Shown here: positions 16,855-24,604 of the stretch, in pieces
Numbering within the stretch: position 1 is the stretch's first letter
How the letters are laid out: each line of letters begins with the position of its first letter
Assembly: GCA_016790475.1 (NCBI GenBank)
Contig: JAEUOX010000061.1
Coordinates: 1-32,748, forward strand
Length of the DNA stretch: 32,748 nucleotides
DNA from: Rhodoferax sp.
GTDB lineage: Bacteria > Pseudomonadota > Gammaproteobacteria > Burkholderiales > Burkholderiaceae_C
Direction of reading: 5' to 3'
Notes under the pieces: model-generated
Told to the model about the DNA's origin: nothing
Seen by the model: the letters and a program-made list of their open reading frames with translations, nothing else
Databases searched by the model: none
Position numbers and translations under genes: made by a program

Positions 16855-16966
16855 GAAATTTGGTAACTAAATTACAAGCACATCGTACTCCTGAAAACGG
16901 TCTCCGGGGGCCCGCCGGGTTACCCTTTGGTTACCAAATCCACAGCGGCTACCATCACGTTCCAAC
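16855..16966. promoter_or_regulatory. edd-eda operator region
   Basis: This 112-bp divergent gap contains an exact 13-bp odd palindrome TTTGGTTACCAAA (16926-16938) and, 5 bp from the edd ATG, TTTGGTAACTAAATTACAA (16859-16877). The second element shares TTTGGTAAC, the inverse of GTTACCAAA in the first. It also contains ATTACAA, which read on the edd strand as TTGTAAT resembles half of the HexR site described for gammaproteobacteria. A second GGTTACC lies at 16918-16924. On the edd strand TGTAAT inside the proximal element could be a -10, so a bound repressor would block it. Identity of the regulator is inference. Confidence 0.5.
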
Positions 16967-17572
16967 GTGACACTGCATCCAGGACCCGCCACTCCCCTGC
17001 TCCGGCCGGTGCGCGACCCCGCGCCAATGCTGCGCCGGGCGCTGCAGGAATGGGGCGGCGCCAGCGACCTGTGGGTGTTCGCCTATGCCTCGCTGATCTG
17101 GCGCCCGGATTTCGACGTCGCCGAGCAGCACATCGCGCGGGTACACGGCTGGCACCGGGCCCTGAAGATGTGGAGCCGCATCAACCGGGGCAGCCCGGAG
17201 TTGCCGGGCCTGGTGTTCGCGCTGCTGTCCGGCGGCAGCTGCCAGGGCGCCGTGCTGCGGGTGCCGCAGCGCGACGCCGAAGGCGTGATGCACAAGCTGT
17301 GGGAGCGCGAGATGGTCACCGGTGTCTACGACCCGCGCTGGCTGCGCTGCCAGACCGCCACCGGCACGGTGCGGGCGCTGGGTTTCACGCTGTCGCGCAC
17401 CAGCCCCAACTACACCGGCGAGCTCAGCCCGGAGCGCTACCGGCAGATCTTCGCGCATGCCCGCGGGCGCTACGGCACGACGCTGGACTACGCGGACCAG
17501 ACGCTGCGCTGCCTGCAGCAGCATGGCATCCATGACGCGGCGCTGCACCGGCTGCTGCGCCACGCGCCCTGA
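16967..17572 (+). CDS. ChaC-like gamma-glutamylcyclotransferase
   Basis: A 201-aa protein of the ChaC family, which cleaves glutathione into 5-oxoproline and Cys-Gly in the cytoplasm. The fold signature is WVFAYASLIWRPDF (about residues 36-49), where most ChaC enzymes have YGSLxW; here the glycine is alanine. The catalytic glutamate is probably in LWEREMVTGVY (about 112-122), aligning with LWKREMITGCY of E. coli ChaC. Two starts are possible: GTG 16967 (used here) and ATG 17027, which would give 181 residues and still keep the domain; neither has a convincing ribosome-binding site. It is divergent from edd, and pdxH follows after 48 nt on the same strand. Confidence 0.82.
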   Translation: MTLHPGPATPLLRPVRDPAPMLRRALQEWGGASDLWVFAYASLIWRPDFDVAEQHIARVHGWHRALKMWSRINRGSPELPGLVFALLSGGSCQGAVLRVPQRDAEGVMHKLWEREMVTGVYDPRWLRCQTATGTVRALGFTLSRTSPNYTGELSPERYRQIFAHARGRYGTTLDYADQTLRCLQQHGIHDAALHRLLRHAP

Positions 17573-17620
17573 GACACCCGCCCTCCGCGCCGGGCCATCC
17601 CGGCTTTCTATACTCGGCCC

Positions 17621-18259
17621 ATGGACAACATCGCCGACCTGCGCAAGAGCTACGAGCGCGCCGAACTCAGTGAAGACGCCTGCCAGGCCGACCCGCTGCA
17701 GCAGTTCAGCCAGTGGCTGGACGAGGCGATCCGCGCGCAGGTCCCCGAGCCGAACGCAATGACGCTGGCCACCGTGGGCAGCGACCTGCGGCCCAGTACC
17801 CGGGTGGTACTGATCAAGGGCTTGGATGCGCGTGGCATCGTCTGGTACACCAACTACGAAAGCCGCAAGGGCCAGGAGCTCGCCGGCAACCCCTATGCCG
17901 CGCTGCAGTTCCACTGGGTTGAGCTGGAACGGGTCGTGCGGATCGAGGGCCTGGTCGAGAAGGTGGCGCCTGAGGAGAGCGATGCCTACTTCCAGAGCCG
18001 TCCGCTGGACTCCCGCATCGGCGCCTGGGCCTCGCCGCAATCGCAGGTGATTTCCGGGCGTGCGGTACTCGTCGCGAATGCGGCGCGCTATGGTGCGCAG
18101 TTCCTGCTGCATCCGCCGCGGCCGCCCCACTGGGGCGGCTACCGGCTGCGGCCGGACAGCTGGCAGTTCTGGCAGGGCCGCAAGAGCCGGCTGCATGACC
18201 GGCTGCGCTACACGCTGCAGGACGATGGCGGCTGGCTGCGCGAGCGGCTGGCGCCCTGA
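17621..18259 (+). CDS. pdxH: Pyridoxamine/pyridoxine 5'-phosphate oxidase
   Basis: FMN enzyme that makes pyridoxal 5'-phosphate from pyridoxamine or pyridoxine phosphate, the final step of B6 synthesis and salvage. The 212-aa length is standard. Family signatures are [12 protein letters not shown] at the N-terminus, [20 protein letters not shown] with the FMN and phosphate contacts (residues about 61-80), [31 protein letters not shown] and the C-terminal dimerisation and binding domain [25 protein letters not shown]. It ends 6 nt from the convergent AEC permease gene. Confidence 0.97.
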   Translation: MDNIADLRKSYERAELSEDACQADPLQQFSQWLDEAIRAQVPEPNAMTLATVGSDLRPSTRVVLIKGLDARGIVWYTNYESRKGQELAGNPYAALQFHWVELERVVRIEGLVEKVAPEESDAYFQSRPLDSRIGAWASPQSQVISGRAVLVANAARYGAQFLLHPPRPPHWGGYRLRPDSWQFWQGRKSRLHDRLRYTLQDDGGWLRERLAP

Positions 18260-18265
18260 GCCGCG

Positions 18266-19213
18266 TCAGCCGGCTCCGGCGAGCAGCATCACCAGCGATA
18301 CGCTGAACAGCGCGACCATCGTGGACACCGCGACGCTCGCGGTGATCAGCGGCATCGCCACCCCGTAGCGCTGCGAGAACAGGAACACGTTGGCGCCGAT
18401 CGGCAGCGCCGCGGTCACCGTCAGCACGGTCAGTGGCACACCCCGCATGCCCATCGCCCAGCCGGCGGCGGCAGCCAGCAGCGGCACGACGAAGTTCTTG
18501 ATCGCGGCCTGCTGCAGCGCGCCGCGCAGGTGTTCCCCAATGGATGCATTGGCCAGCGCAATGCCCACCAGCACCAGCGCCAGCGGTCCGAACGCGCGGC
18601 CCAGCCATTGCATCCCCAGCTCCAGCGGCGCGGCCACGCCCCAGCCGGTCTGGGCATACAGCAGGCCCGCAATGATCGGCAAGGGCACCGGGTGGATCAG
18701 GGCCTTGCGCAACGCCAGTGCCCCCACGCACAGCAGGTGGCCGGGCCGCGTCGCAGACTGCGCGGCCTGTTCGCGCGCCAGGGCGAACTCCAGGCCCACG
18801 GTGGCAGCCGTCAGCAGCACCAGCGAGTGGATCGGGATCAAGGTCAGCAGCGTCACCAGCCCGGCATCGCCCCAGGCCAGTTGCACGAGCGGGATGCCGA
18901 TCATCACCGCGTTGCTGTAGGTCACGCCCAGCGCCAGCACCACGGCGCTGCGGTTCATGCCGCGCCAGGCGAGCACGGCGCCAAACACCAGGCCCAGCGC
19001 CAGGATGTAGGCCGCCGCCGGGCGCGGATCGAGCTGCTCGACATGCACGGTGCGCATCGTGCGAAACAGCAGGATCGGCGTGAGGACCTGGAAAGACAGC
19101 AGGGACAGGCGCCGTACCCAGGCCGGGGACACCCAGCCGGCGCGGCCGAGAACCCAGCCCACCAGGATCAGGGCCACGACGGGCAGCAGGGCCGACAGCA
19201 CCAGGGTATTCAT
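18266..19213 (-). CDS. AEC (auxin efflux carrier) family permease
   Basis: A 315-aa inner-membrane transporter with about ten hydrophobic segments. The N-terminal pattern (LLPVVALILVGWVLGRAGWV) and the second-half repeat (LALVLVGIALANASIGEHL, then NFVVPLLAAAAGWAMGM) are typical of AEC permeases such as malonate or malate carriers and YfdV. The substrate is not predictable. ATG 19213 begins directly at the first membrane helix and gives family length. It lies downstream of, and on the same strand as, the TonB receptor (48-nt gap), so read-through from the zinc operon is possible, but it is probably a separate unit. Confidence 0.87.
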   Translation of the reverse strand: MNTLVLSALLPVVALILVGWVLGRAGWVSPAWVRRLSLLSFQVLTPILLFRTMRTVHVEQLDPRPAAAYILALGLVFGAVLAWRGMNRSAVVLALGVTYSNAVMIGIPLVQLAWGDAGLVTLLTLIPIHSLVLLTAATVGLEFALAREQAAQSATRPGHLLCVGALALRKALIHPVPLPIIAGLLYAQTGWGVAAPLELGMQWLGRAFGPLALVLVGIALANASIGEHLRGALQQAAIKNFVVPLLAAAAGWAMGMRGVPLTVLTVTAALPIGANVFLFSQRYGVAMPLITASVAVSTMVALFSVSLVMLLAGAG

Positions 19214-19261
19214 CGCCAACGGGGTGCGCAAAGCGGCGCAGTATCGCACCCCGTGGCGGCG

Positions 19262-21382
19262 TCAGAAGCTGGCCTGCAGGCCCAGCTTCAGGCTGCGCCC
19301 GGGCAGCGGCGCCTTGCCGGGTGCTGTCTGCGTCAGGATCGAGGTGGCGGGCACCGCCAGCACATCGCCCAGGTTGTCCAGCCGGGCGTACCACAGCAGG
19401 TTCGCCACGCCCGCTTTCTGGCGGTAGGTTAGCGCCGCATCGACCAGCGTGTAGGCCGCGGTGGCCCGCTGGCCGGCCGGGACCCGGTTCTGAGCGACGT
19501 GGGTCACGCCCAGCCGCGCACCCCAGGGCCCCGATGCCCAGACCAGCGTGGCACCGAGCCGCGCCGGCGCGATGCGCGGCAGGAACTGGCCGGTGCGCAG
19601 GTTCACCGCACGCACCCGGTCCGCGCGCCATTCCAGATCCAGCGTCTGCACCCCCTCGGCCAGGCGCCAGCTGCCGCTGGCCTCCAGCCCGGTGAAGCGG
19701 GCCGGAATCGGGGCATAGGCGTACTCGGGCAGGACCGCGGCCGTGCCGCCGGACTCGACCGAATTGCCGCTGCCGTCGTCGGTGACGCCGACGCCTGCCC
19801 CATTGCCGTCGGTGTCGCGCAGCCGTCCGGTGGCCTCCAGCGCCAGGTAGTTGCCGAAGCGATTCGCAAACACCCCGATGCGGGCGCTGTCCGCCCCCCG
19901 CTTCCAGGCGACCGCCACGTCCAGGTTGGTCGAACGTTCCTTGCCCAGCCCGGCGTTGCCCACCTCGTACGCATTCGTGGCGATGTGGGGCCCATCGGCA
20001 AAGAGCTCGTAGTCCCGCGGTGCGCGCTCGCTGGTGGCCAGGGTGGACGTCAGCTGCCAGGCCTCCGACAGGTTCCACAAGGTGCCCAGCGCCGCGCTGC
20101 GCGGCGTGAACGCCCGCTCGGCAGGTACGAACCGGGCCACCAGCGGGTTGCCGAGGGAGGCCACCCGCACCAACTCGGCCCGCGCGCCCAGGCTCAGCCG
20201 GCCCCAGCCGGTCGCGATTTCCTCGTAGACCAAGGCGGCAGCCTGGCGCGTGCGGCTGGTCGGCGCAAAGGCCTCGGCACCATCGGCCAAGAAGCGCGTG
20301 GCCTCGGCCTGCAGGCCGACGAGCCCGTCCAGCGGCCCGATGCGGGCATGGCGCAGTTCCAGCCGCAGGTCGATGCCGGCGTTGCTGAACACGGTGCCGG
20401 GCACGCCGGCCTCGAACTCGGTATGCCGGTAGCCCGTGTGGCCGAGCCGGAACCGGACCGCGCGGACGGCGCCGTCCTCGCTTCGCAGCTCCCCCTGCAA
20501 GGTCGTGCGCAGGGAACGCATGCCGATCGTGACCTCGTCCTCCGCGACCGTCCCGTAGTCGGACCGGTAGCTGTCGACCGACAGCCCCAGGTAGCCCTGC
20601 GGCAGGAACACCGTGGCGCCGAGCGCGCCGCCGTGGCTGCGCGCCTGCGAGTTGCAGATCCGGCTGTCCAACGCCGGCGATCCCGGCCGGGCGCAGGCAA
20701 GGCGCACCGGCACACCGGTGTCGCCGGCATCGCGGTGAAAAGCGTCGGCATGCAGCAAGAAGCGGTCGGTGCCGCCCTCCAGCATCAGGCCGGCGCTCTT
20801 CTCGCGGCTGCCGCTGGCATAGCCGGCGTCGGCGCGACCGCCGATGCCGCCTTCCGGGCCGAAGAGCGCTTCCGGCGCGATACGGTTGTCGATCAGGTTC
20901 ACGACGCCGCCGACCGCATTGCCGCCGTACAGCAGCACGCCCGGGCCGCGCAGCACCTCGATGCGCTCGACCGCGATCGGATCGTTGGGTACCGCATGGT
21001 CGTAGCTCAGGCCGGACGCATCGATGCTGGCGCCGCCGTTGCCCAGGATCCGGATGCGGTCACCGTCCAGGCCGCGGATCACCGGGCGGCTGGCGTTGGG
21101 CCCGAAGTAGGTGCTGCTGACGCCGGGGCTGCCGTCCAGCGTGGCACCCAGCGTATTGCCGGCGCGCAGCAGCAGGCCGGTGCCGGCATAGGCCGCGGCC
21201 GGAGCGATCAGGTCGTCGGATCCCAGCGGATTGCCGGTCACGGTGATCGGGGGCAGCGTCCCGGAGGAGGCTGTCTGGGCCTGCGAAGGCACCGTGAACA
21301 AAGCGGCCAGGGCCGCGACCAATGGAAAGGCAGGCGCGCGACGCGCCCGGCGACAGGCCGCCGCAAGAGGATTGGAGGGCAT
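19262..21382 (-). CDS. ZnuD-like TonB-dependent outer-membrane receptor
   Basis: A 706-aa outer-membrane receptor, last gene of the zur operon, expected to import zinc or a zinc complex with TonB energy. It has a signal peptide ending near AQA (residue 36), a TonB-box-like LPPITVTG (43-50), a plug domain with RGLDGDRIRILGNGGASID (103-121) and VLRGPGVLLYGGNAVGGVVN, then a 22-strand-type barrel ending in Phe706. Asp128-His129 in SYDHAVPND correspond to the Asp-His pair I recall as zinc ligands in Neisseria ZnuD. Cys230 and Cys243 could form a disulfide-closed extracellular loop. Unlike Neisseria ZnuD it lacks long His-rich loops. The gap to the upstream gene is 74 nt. Family assignment is good; zinc as substrate rests on context and these residues. 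Confidence 0.85.
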   Translation of the reverse strand: MPSNPLAAACRRARRAPAFPLVAALAALFTVPSQAQTASSGTLPPITVTGNPLGSDDLIAPAAAYAGTGLLLRAGNTLGATLDGSPGVSSTYFGPNASRPVIRGLDGDRIRILGNGGASIDASGLSYDHAVPNDPIAVERIEVLRGPGVLLYGGNAVGGVVNLIDNRIAPEALFGPEGGIGGRADAGYASGSREKSAGLMLEGGTDRFLLHADAFHRDAGDTGVPVRLACARPGSPALDSRICNSQARSHGGALGATVFLPQGYLGLSVDSYRSDYGTVAEDEVTIGMRSLRTTLQGELRSEDGAVRAVRFRLGHTGYRHTEFEAGVPGTVFSNAGIDLRLELRHARIGPLDGLVGLQAEATRFLADGAEAFAPTSRTRQAAALVYEEIATGWGRLSLGARAELVRVASLGNPLVARFVPAERAFTPRSAALGTLWNLSEAWQLTSTLATSERAPRDYELFADGPHIATNAYEVGNAGLGKERSTNLDVAVAWKRGADSARIGVFANRFGNYLALEATGRLRDTDGNGAGVGVTDDGSGNSVESGGTAAVLPEYAYAPIPARFTGLEASGSWRLAEGVQTLDLEWRADRVRAVNLRTGQFLPRIAPARLGATLVWASGPWGARLGVTHVAQNRVPAGQRATAAYTLVDAALTYRQKAGVANLLWYARLDNLGDVLAVPATSILTQTAPGKAPLPGRSLKLGLQASF

Positions 21383-21456
21383 GGGTTGTCGTGTACTGAA
21401 AAATCCGGTCCGCCCGGCCGCGCGCAGGCCGCCGGGTCCACGTAAGCAGGAAGGTC

Positions 21457-21837
21457 TCAGGGCGTGGCGGGCGGACTGCGGGCGCGGACGCGTGTCGGCG
21501 TCCGGCCACAGGGCACGATGCGCGGTGTGGCACGCATCCAGACCGTCGGCAGCACCCCGGCCGCTGCGGCCCCACCCGGCGAAGGCGCGCCAGGCGGGCT
21601 GGTCTGGTCCATCAGACGACAGGTCGCCTCGTCGTCGTGATCGGCAAGGAGATGCAGCAGGCCGGTCGAGTCGGCCTGCGGCGTGTCGGGGGATGCCCGA
21701 AGGGCGTCAGGCTGCCATCCGGCGGGCCCGTGCGCATGCAGCACACCGTGCACCAGCCCCTTCCAGGGTGCCAGCACCAGCGCCGCGAGCAGCAGCCACC
21801 AGGCCGGGTGCCGGGCGCGCCGACGGAGGGAGGTCAT
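21457..21837 (-). CDS. Small His-containing membrane/periplasmic protein, DUF2946-like
   Basis: A 126-aa protein with one hydrophobic segment (WWLLLAALVLAPWKGLVHGV, about 13-32) after a basic N-terminus, so a signal peptide or anchor. Potential metal ligands cluster in the next part: His30, His34, His36, His62, His67 and Cys73 (HAHG and LLADHDDEATCRLMDQ), with Cys110 later. The tail ends in RARSPPATP, resembling the ARGPP-type end common in DUF2946 proteins, small proteins often found next to metal receptors. The match is by pattern only. It lies 25 nt after the DUF3299 gene and 74 nt before the ZnuD-like receptor on the same strand. A periplasmic zinc-handling accessory role is inference. 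Confidence 0.6.
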   Translation of the reverse strand: MTSLRRRARHPAWWLLLAALVLAPWKGLVHGVLHAHGPAGWQPDALRASPDTPQADSTGLLHLLADHDDEATCRLMDQTSPPGAPSPGGAAAAGVLPTVWMRATPRIVPCGRTPTRVRARSPPATP

Positions 21838-21862
21838 GGCGCCCCCGCGGGCGCCGGGGCGC

Positions 21863-22360
21863 CTACTTGATGCTGGACGCGTCGGTCACGCGGTAGAACA
21901 GGCCGTAGGGATCGTCCAGCAGCACCTGGAACCGGCCCTCGACGACGACCGGCTCCAGCGAATAGGCCACCGGCGTCTTGGTGCGGACCTCGACCATGCT
22001 CTCCGGCCCGCCGGGCACGCAGAAACCGCAGGTCATCGGGACCGAAGTCAGCAGGAAGTGCTTCTGTTTCTCGCCGGGCTCCAGCGGCATCATGAAGCCC
22101 TGGATGCGCTGGGTCTTCTGGTTGAGCGCCATCTGGCTCATCTGGAAGACCGGCAGCACCTTGTTCTTGTCGGTCTTGGTCTTGATGTCGGTCAGCACGG
22201 ACCAGGGCACCACGTCGGCCCGGTCCCGCAAGGGCGCGAACGGGCTGTTCGGGCTGTGGATGCCCGGGCCGGTGCCTGTCGCCAGCGGCGCGGTCAATGG
22301 CTGGGCCGACGCGCCGAGCGACGCCAGCGTCAGTGCCAGGACCAGAACTGCTTTTTTCAT
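21863..22360 (-). CDS. DUF3299 periplasmic protein
   Basis: A 165-aa exported protein with a clear signal peptide (MKKAVLVLALTLASLGASAQ, cleavage after ASA near 18). The mature domain has the DUF3299 order: VVPWSVLTDIK (about 50), a conserved strand IQGFMMPLEPGEKQKHFLLT (86-105), then Cys111-Gly-Phe-Cys114 (SVPMTCGFCVPGGPESM), a likely redox or metal site. Function is unknown for the family. From memory, a related gene (PA4066) is the last member of the zinc-responsive PA4063-PA4066 cluster of Pseudomonas aeruginosa. ATG 22360 is chosen because it starts the signal peptide. It lies 82 nt after the 87-aa gene and 25 nt before the DUF2946-like gene. Confidence 0.82.
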   Translation of the reverse strand: MKKAVLVLALTLASLGASAQPLTAPLATGTGPGIHSPNSPFAPLRDRADVVPWSVLTDIKTKTDKNKVLPVFQMSQMALNQKTQRIQGFMMPLEPGEKQKHFLLTSVPMTCGFCVPGGPESMVEVRTKTPVAYSLEPVVVEGRFQVLLDDPYGLFYRVTDASSIK

Positions 22361-22442
22361 GGGGCGCTCCCGATTGACGGATGGAACGGACTTTGGAGCC
22401 GGGCGGCCCACCAAGGTTCCCGTTCATTATCACCCCGGCCGC

Positions 22443-22706
22443 TCAGTGTTCGTGCCGCATGCCGCAGTACTTGCCGATCGCCAGGCCCTTGCAGGCGGCC
22501 TGCAGTTCCTTGTTGCAGACATCCTCCTTCTTGCCGGATTCCAGGCATTTGGCGGCGCCCTCGTGCGCCGCGGCCATCGCGCGGTGGCGCGCGATGTCCT
22601 CCTTGGTCTCCTTGTCGGTGTGGGTGCCGGCGGCCCAGGCCGTGGCGCCCAACAGGCACAGCAGGGACAGCGCGGCAAACCGGAACAGGGGGGATGTCGT
22701 CGTCAT
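22443..22706 (-). CDS. Small secreted Cys/His-rich protein
   Basis: An 87-aa protein with a signal peptide (FAALSLLCLLGATAWA, cleavage near residue 25). The mature chain of about 62 residues holds four cysteines (54, 64, 72, 81) and five histidines (29, 41, 48, 85, 87), ending CGMRHEH. This composition suggests either a disulfide-stabilised helical protein or a periplasmic metal binder. I do not recognise a named domain. Its place beside the ABC genes recalls PA4063 of Pseudomonas aeruginosa by position only. It starts 30 nt after the FtsX-like permease gene and has GGAG upstream (GGGGGAACTCC on the complement needs care). Function unknown. Confidence 0.75.
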   Translation of the reverse strand: MTTTSPLFRFAALSLLCLLGATAWAAGTHTDKETKEDIARHRAMAAAHEGAAKCLESGKKEDVCNKELQAACKGLAIGKYCGMRHEH

Positions 22707-22736
22707 GGGGGAACTCCTGGTGAAAGGGAAAGGGGA

Positions 22737-23945
22737 TCAGGAACGGGATTGCAGCAGCGTCGTGACATCGAGCCGGTAGGCGCCCCAGGCCGGCAGCAGC
22801 GCGGCAACCAGCCCCACCCCCAGGCCCAAAAGCACGATCCAGCCCTCGGCAGCCAGCCAGGTCCAGCCGGTCAGCGACAGCGAGCGCTCCGACTGCAGCC
22901 AGATGCCGGCCACCTGCGTCAGGCCATGGCCCAGCAGCAGACCCAGCACCACCGCCAGGCTGGCCAGCAGCAGCGCCTCGCAGACCACCAGGCCGGCCAC
23001 GCGGCGCGGCGGCGCGCCCAGCATGCGCAGCATCGCCAGGTCAGCCCGGCGCTCGCGCACCGCGTTCCACAGCGCGATGAAGACGCTCAGCCCGGCGGTC
23101 AGCAGCAGCACCGCGCCGAAGCCGCGCAGCACATCGGTGCCGACACCCAGCATCCGCAGCAGCCGGGTGATCTCGACGGCCGGTGCGGCAGCCTGCATCT
23201 CGGTCGTCGTGTTGACGAAGCGCGGGAAGGTGACCGCCGCCAGCGGGCTCTTGTAGGTGATCAGCGCCATCGTGATCTCCCGCTCCGCCTCCAGCAGCTT
23301 GCGGTCCTCCTCGTCGGTCGCGGTGGCCTTTTCATGGACCTGCCAGACCGATTCGGTGGCCGTCAGCAGCAGCCGGTCCAGCACGCAGCCGCAGGGCGCC
23401 AGGATGCCGGTGACGCTGTAGGGGTTCTCGCCATGGGCGTGGCCATTGGCACCCAGGCCGTGCGAGCCGATGAAGCGCGCGCCGACCGTCAGCCCGGTGC
23501 TGGCAGCCACCTGGCTGCCCGCGACCGCCTGCATCGGTGCGCTCCACAGCGTGCCCTGGGTCAGCGTGACGCCGTAGTGCTGCGCATAGGCCGGCGTGGT
23601 GCCGACGATCCGGAAGCCGCGGAAGGTGTCGCCCAGGCTGATCGGGATCAGCCGGGCGATCCGCGCGTCCTTCTGCAACTCCTGCACATCGGCCAGCGCG
23701 ATGTTGCCCGGCGGCACATCGATATGGAAGACGCCCGCCAGGATCAGCTGCATCGGGCTGCCCTTCGCGCCGACGACGACGTCGATGCCGGCCAGGTCGC
23801 GCTCGAAGGCCTGATCGATCTGGCTGCTGACCAGCAGCAGAAAGCTGATCGAGCCCAGCCCGAGCGTCAGCAGCAGCAAGTTCAGCGCGGCTGCCAGCGG
23901 GCGGGCCCACAGGTAGCGCCAGGCGATCGCGAGCATCTGCCTCAT
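22737..23945 (-). CDS. FtsX/MacB-type ABC transporter permease
   Basis: A 402-aa inner-membrane permease with one N-terminal membrane helix (about 18-40), a large periplasmic domain (about 45-265) and three C-terminal helices, the FtsX/MacB/LolC plan of type VII ABC systems. Motifs are VVVGAKGSPMQLILAGVFHI (about 56-75) and RRADLAMLRMLGAPPRRVAG near 325. The periplasmic domain contains His162, His169, His171, Cys185 and Cys187 (GANGHAHGEN and APCGCVLD), a possible metal site. It overlaps the ATPase stop by 4 nt (ATGA). Type VII systems usually transmit force to periplasmic partners or export from the periplasm, and are not classical importers, so its part in zinc supply is open. Confidence 0.9.
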   Translation of the reverse strand: MRQMLAIAWRYLWARPLAAALNLLLLTLGLGSISFLLLVSSQIDQAFERDLAGIDVVVGAKGSPMQLILAGVFHIDVPPGNIALADVQELQKDARIARLIPISLGDTFRGFRIVGTTPAYAQHYGVTLTQGTLWSAPMQAVAGSQVAASTGLTVGARFIGSHGLGANGHAHGENPYSVTGILAPCGCVLDRLLLTATESVWQVHEKATATDEEDRKLLEAEREITMALITYKSPLAAVTFPRFVNTTTEMQAAAPAVEITRLLRMLGVGTDVLRGFGAVLLLTAGLSVFIALWNAVRERRADLAMLRMLGAPPRRVAGLVVCEALLLASLAVVLGLLLGHGLTQVAGIWLQSERSLSLTGWTWLAAEGWIVLLGLGVGLVAALLPAWGAYRLDVTTLLQSRS

Positions 23946-24604
23946 GCGGCCCCCTGCCCGGCTGGTCCGCTGCCCAGCCGGCAGCGTTGCGCCTGCGGCA
24001 GCGCGCTGGCCACACGGACATCGTGCGTGGCAATCACCAGACTGGCCTGCAAGCGGTCGGCGGTGTCGGACAGGAGTTGCAACGCGGCGGCAGCGGCCGC
24101 GTCATCCAGGCTCGCCGTTGGCTCGTCCGCCAGGATGACGCGGGGCCGCAGCAGAACGGCCCGGGCGAGCGCGACCCGCTGCGCCTGCCCGCCGGACAGC
24201 TGGGCCGGGCGCCGCTGTGCCAGCGCCTCCAGGCCGAGGGCGGCCAGCACCTGGGTCACCGCCGCCGGGTCGGCCGGCACGCCGGCGGCCCACGGGGCCA
24301 GGGCGAGATTGCCCTGCACCGTCAGCGCCTCGCTCAGATGCAGACGCTGCGGCAGGAAGCCGATCGCCCGCCCGCGCCAGGCGTCCAGCGTCACCGCGCT
24401 GAGCGCCTGCAGGTCCTGCCCGGCCACCGCCAGCTGGCCACCGGTTGGCCGCAGCAGTCCGGCGGCCAGCGCCATCCAGGTGGACTTGCCGGCCCCCGAG
24501 GCCCCGTGCAGCAGCAGCGTGCCGCCCTGCGGCAGGTCCACGTCCGGGAAGGCCAGGTCCGGGCCCTGGGCGTAGTGGTAGCGCAGGCCCTCGCTGCGGA
24601 TCAC
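23942..24604 (-). CDS. ABC transporter ATP-binding protein (MacB/LolD type)
   Basis: A 220-aa cytoplasmic ATPase that drives the FtsX-like permease. Walker A is GASGAGKS (about residues 35-42), the signature is QLSGGQAQRVALARA, Walker B is VILADEPTASLD, and the H-loop is IATHD. The start is GTG 24604 (first residues VIRSEGLRY as read). It overlaps the stop codon of the Zur-like gene as GTGA; the frame is open further upstream, but that part is antisense-like sequence within the regulator. Its stop overlaps the permease start as ATGA. Both overlaps imply translational coupling of regulator, ATPase and permease. Confidence 0.95.
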   Translation of the reverse strand: MIRSEGLRYHYAQGPDLAFPDVDLPQGGTLLLHGASGAGKSTWMALAAGLLRPTGGQLAVAGQDLQALSAVTLDAWRGRAIGFLPQRLHLSEALTVQGNLALAPWAAGVPADPAAVTQVLAALGLEALAQRRPAQLSGGQAQRVALARAVLLRPRVILADEPTASLDDAAAAAALQLLSDTADRLQASLVIATHDVRVASALPQAQRCRLGSGPAGQGAA

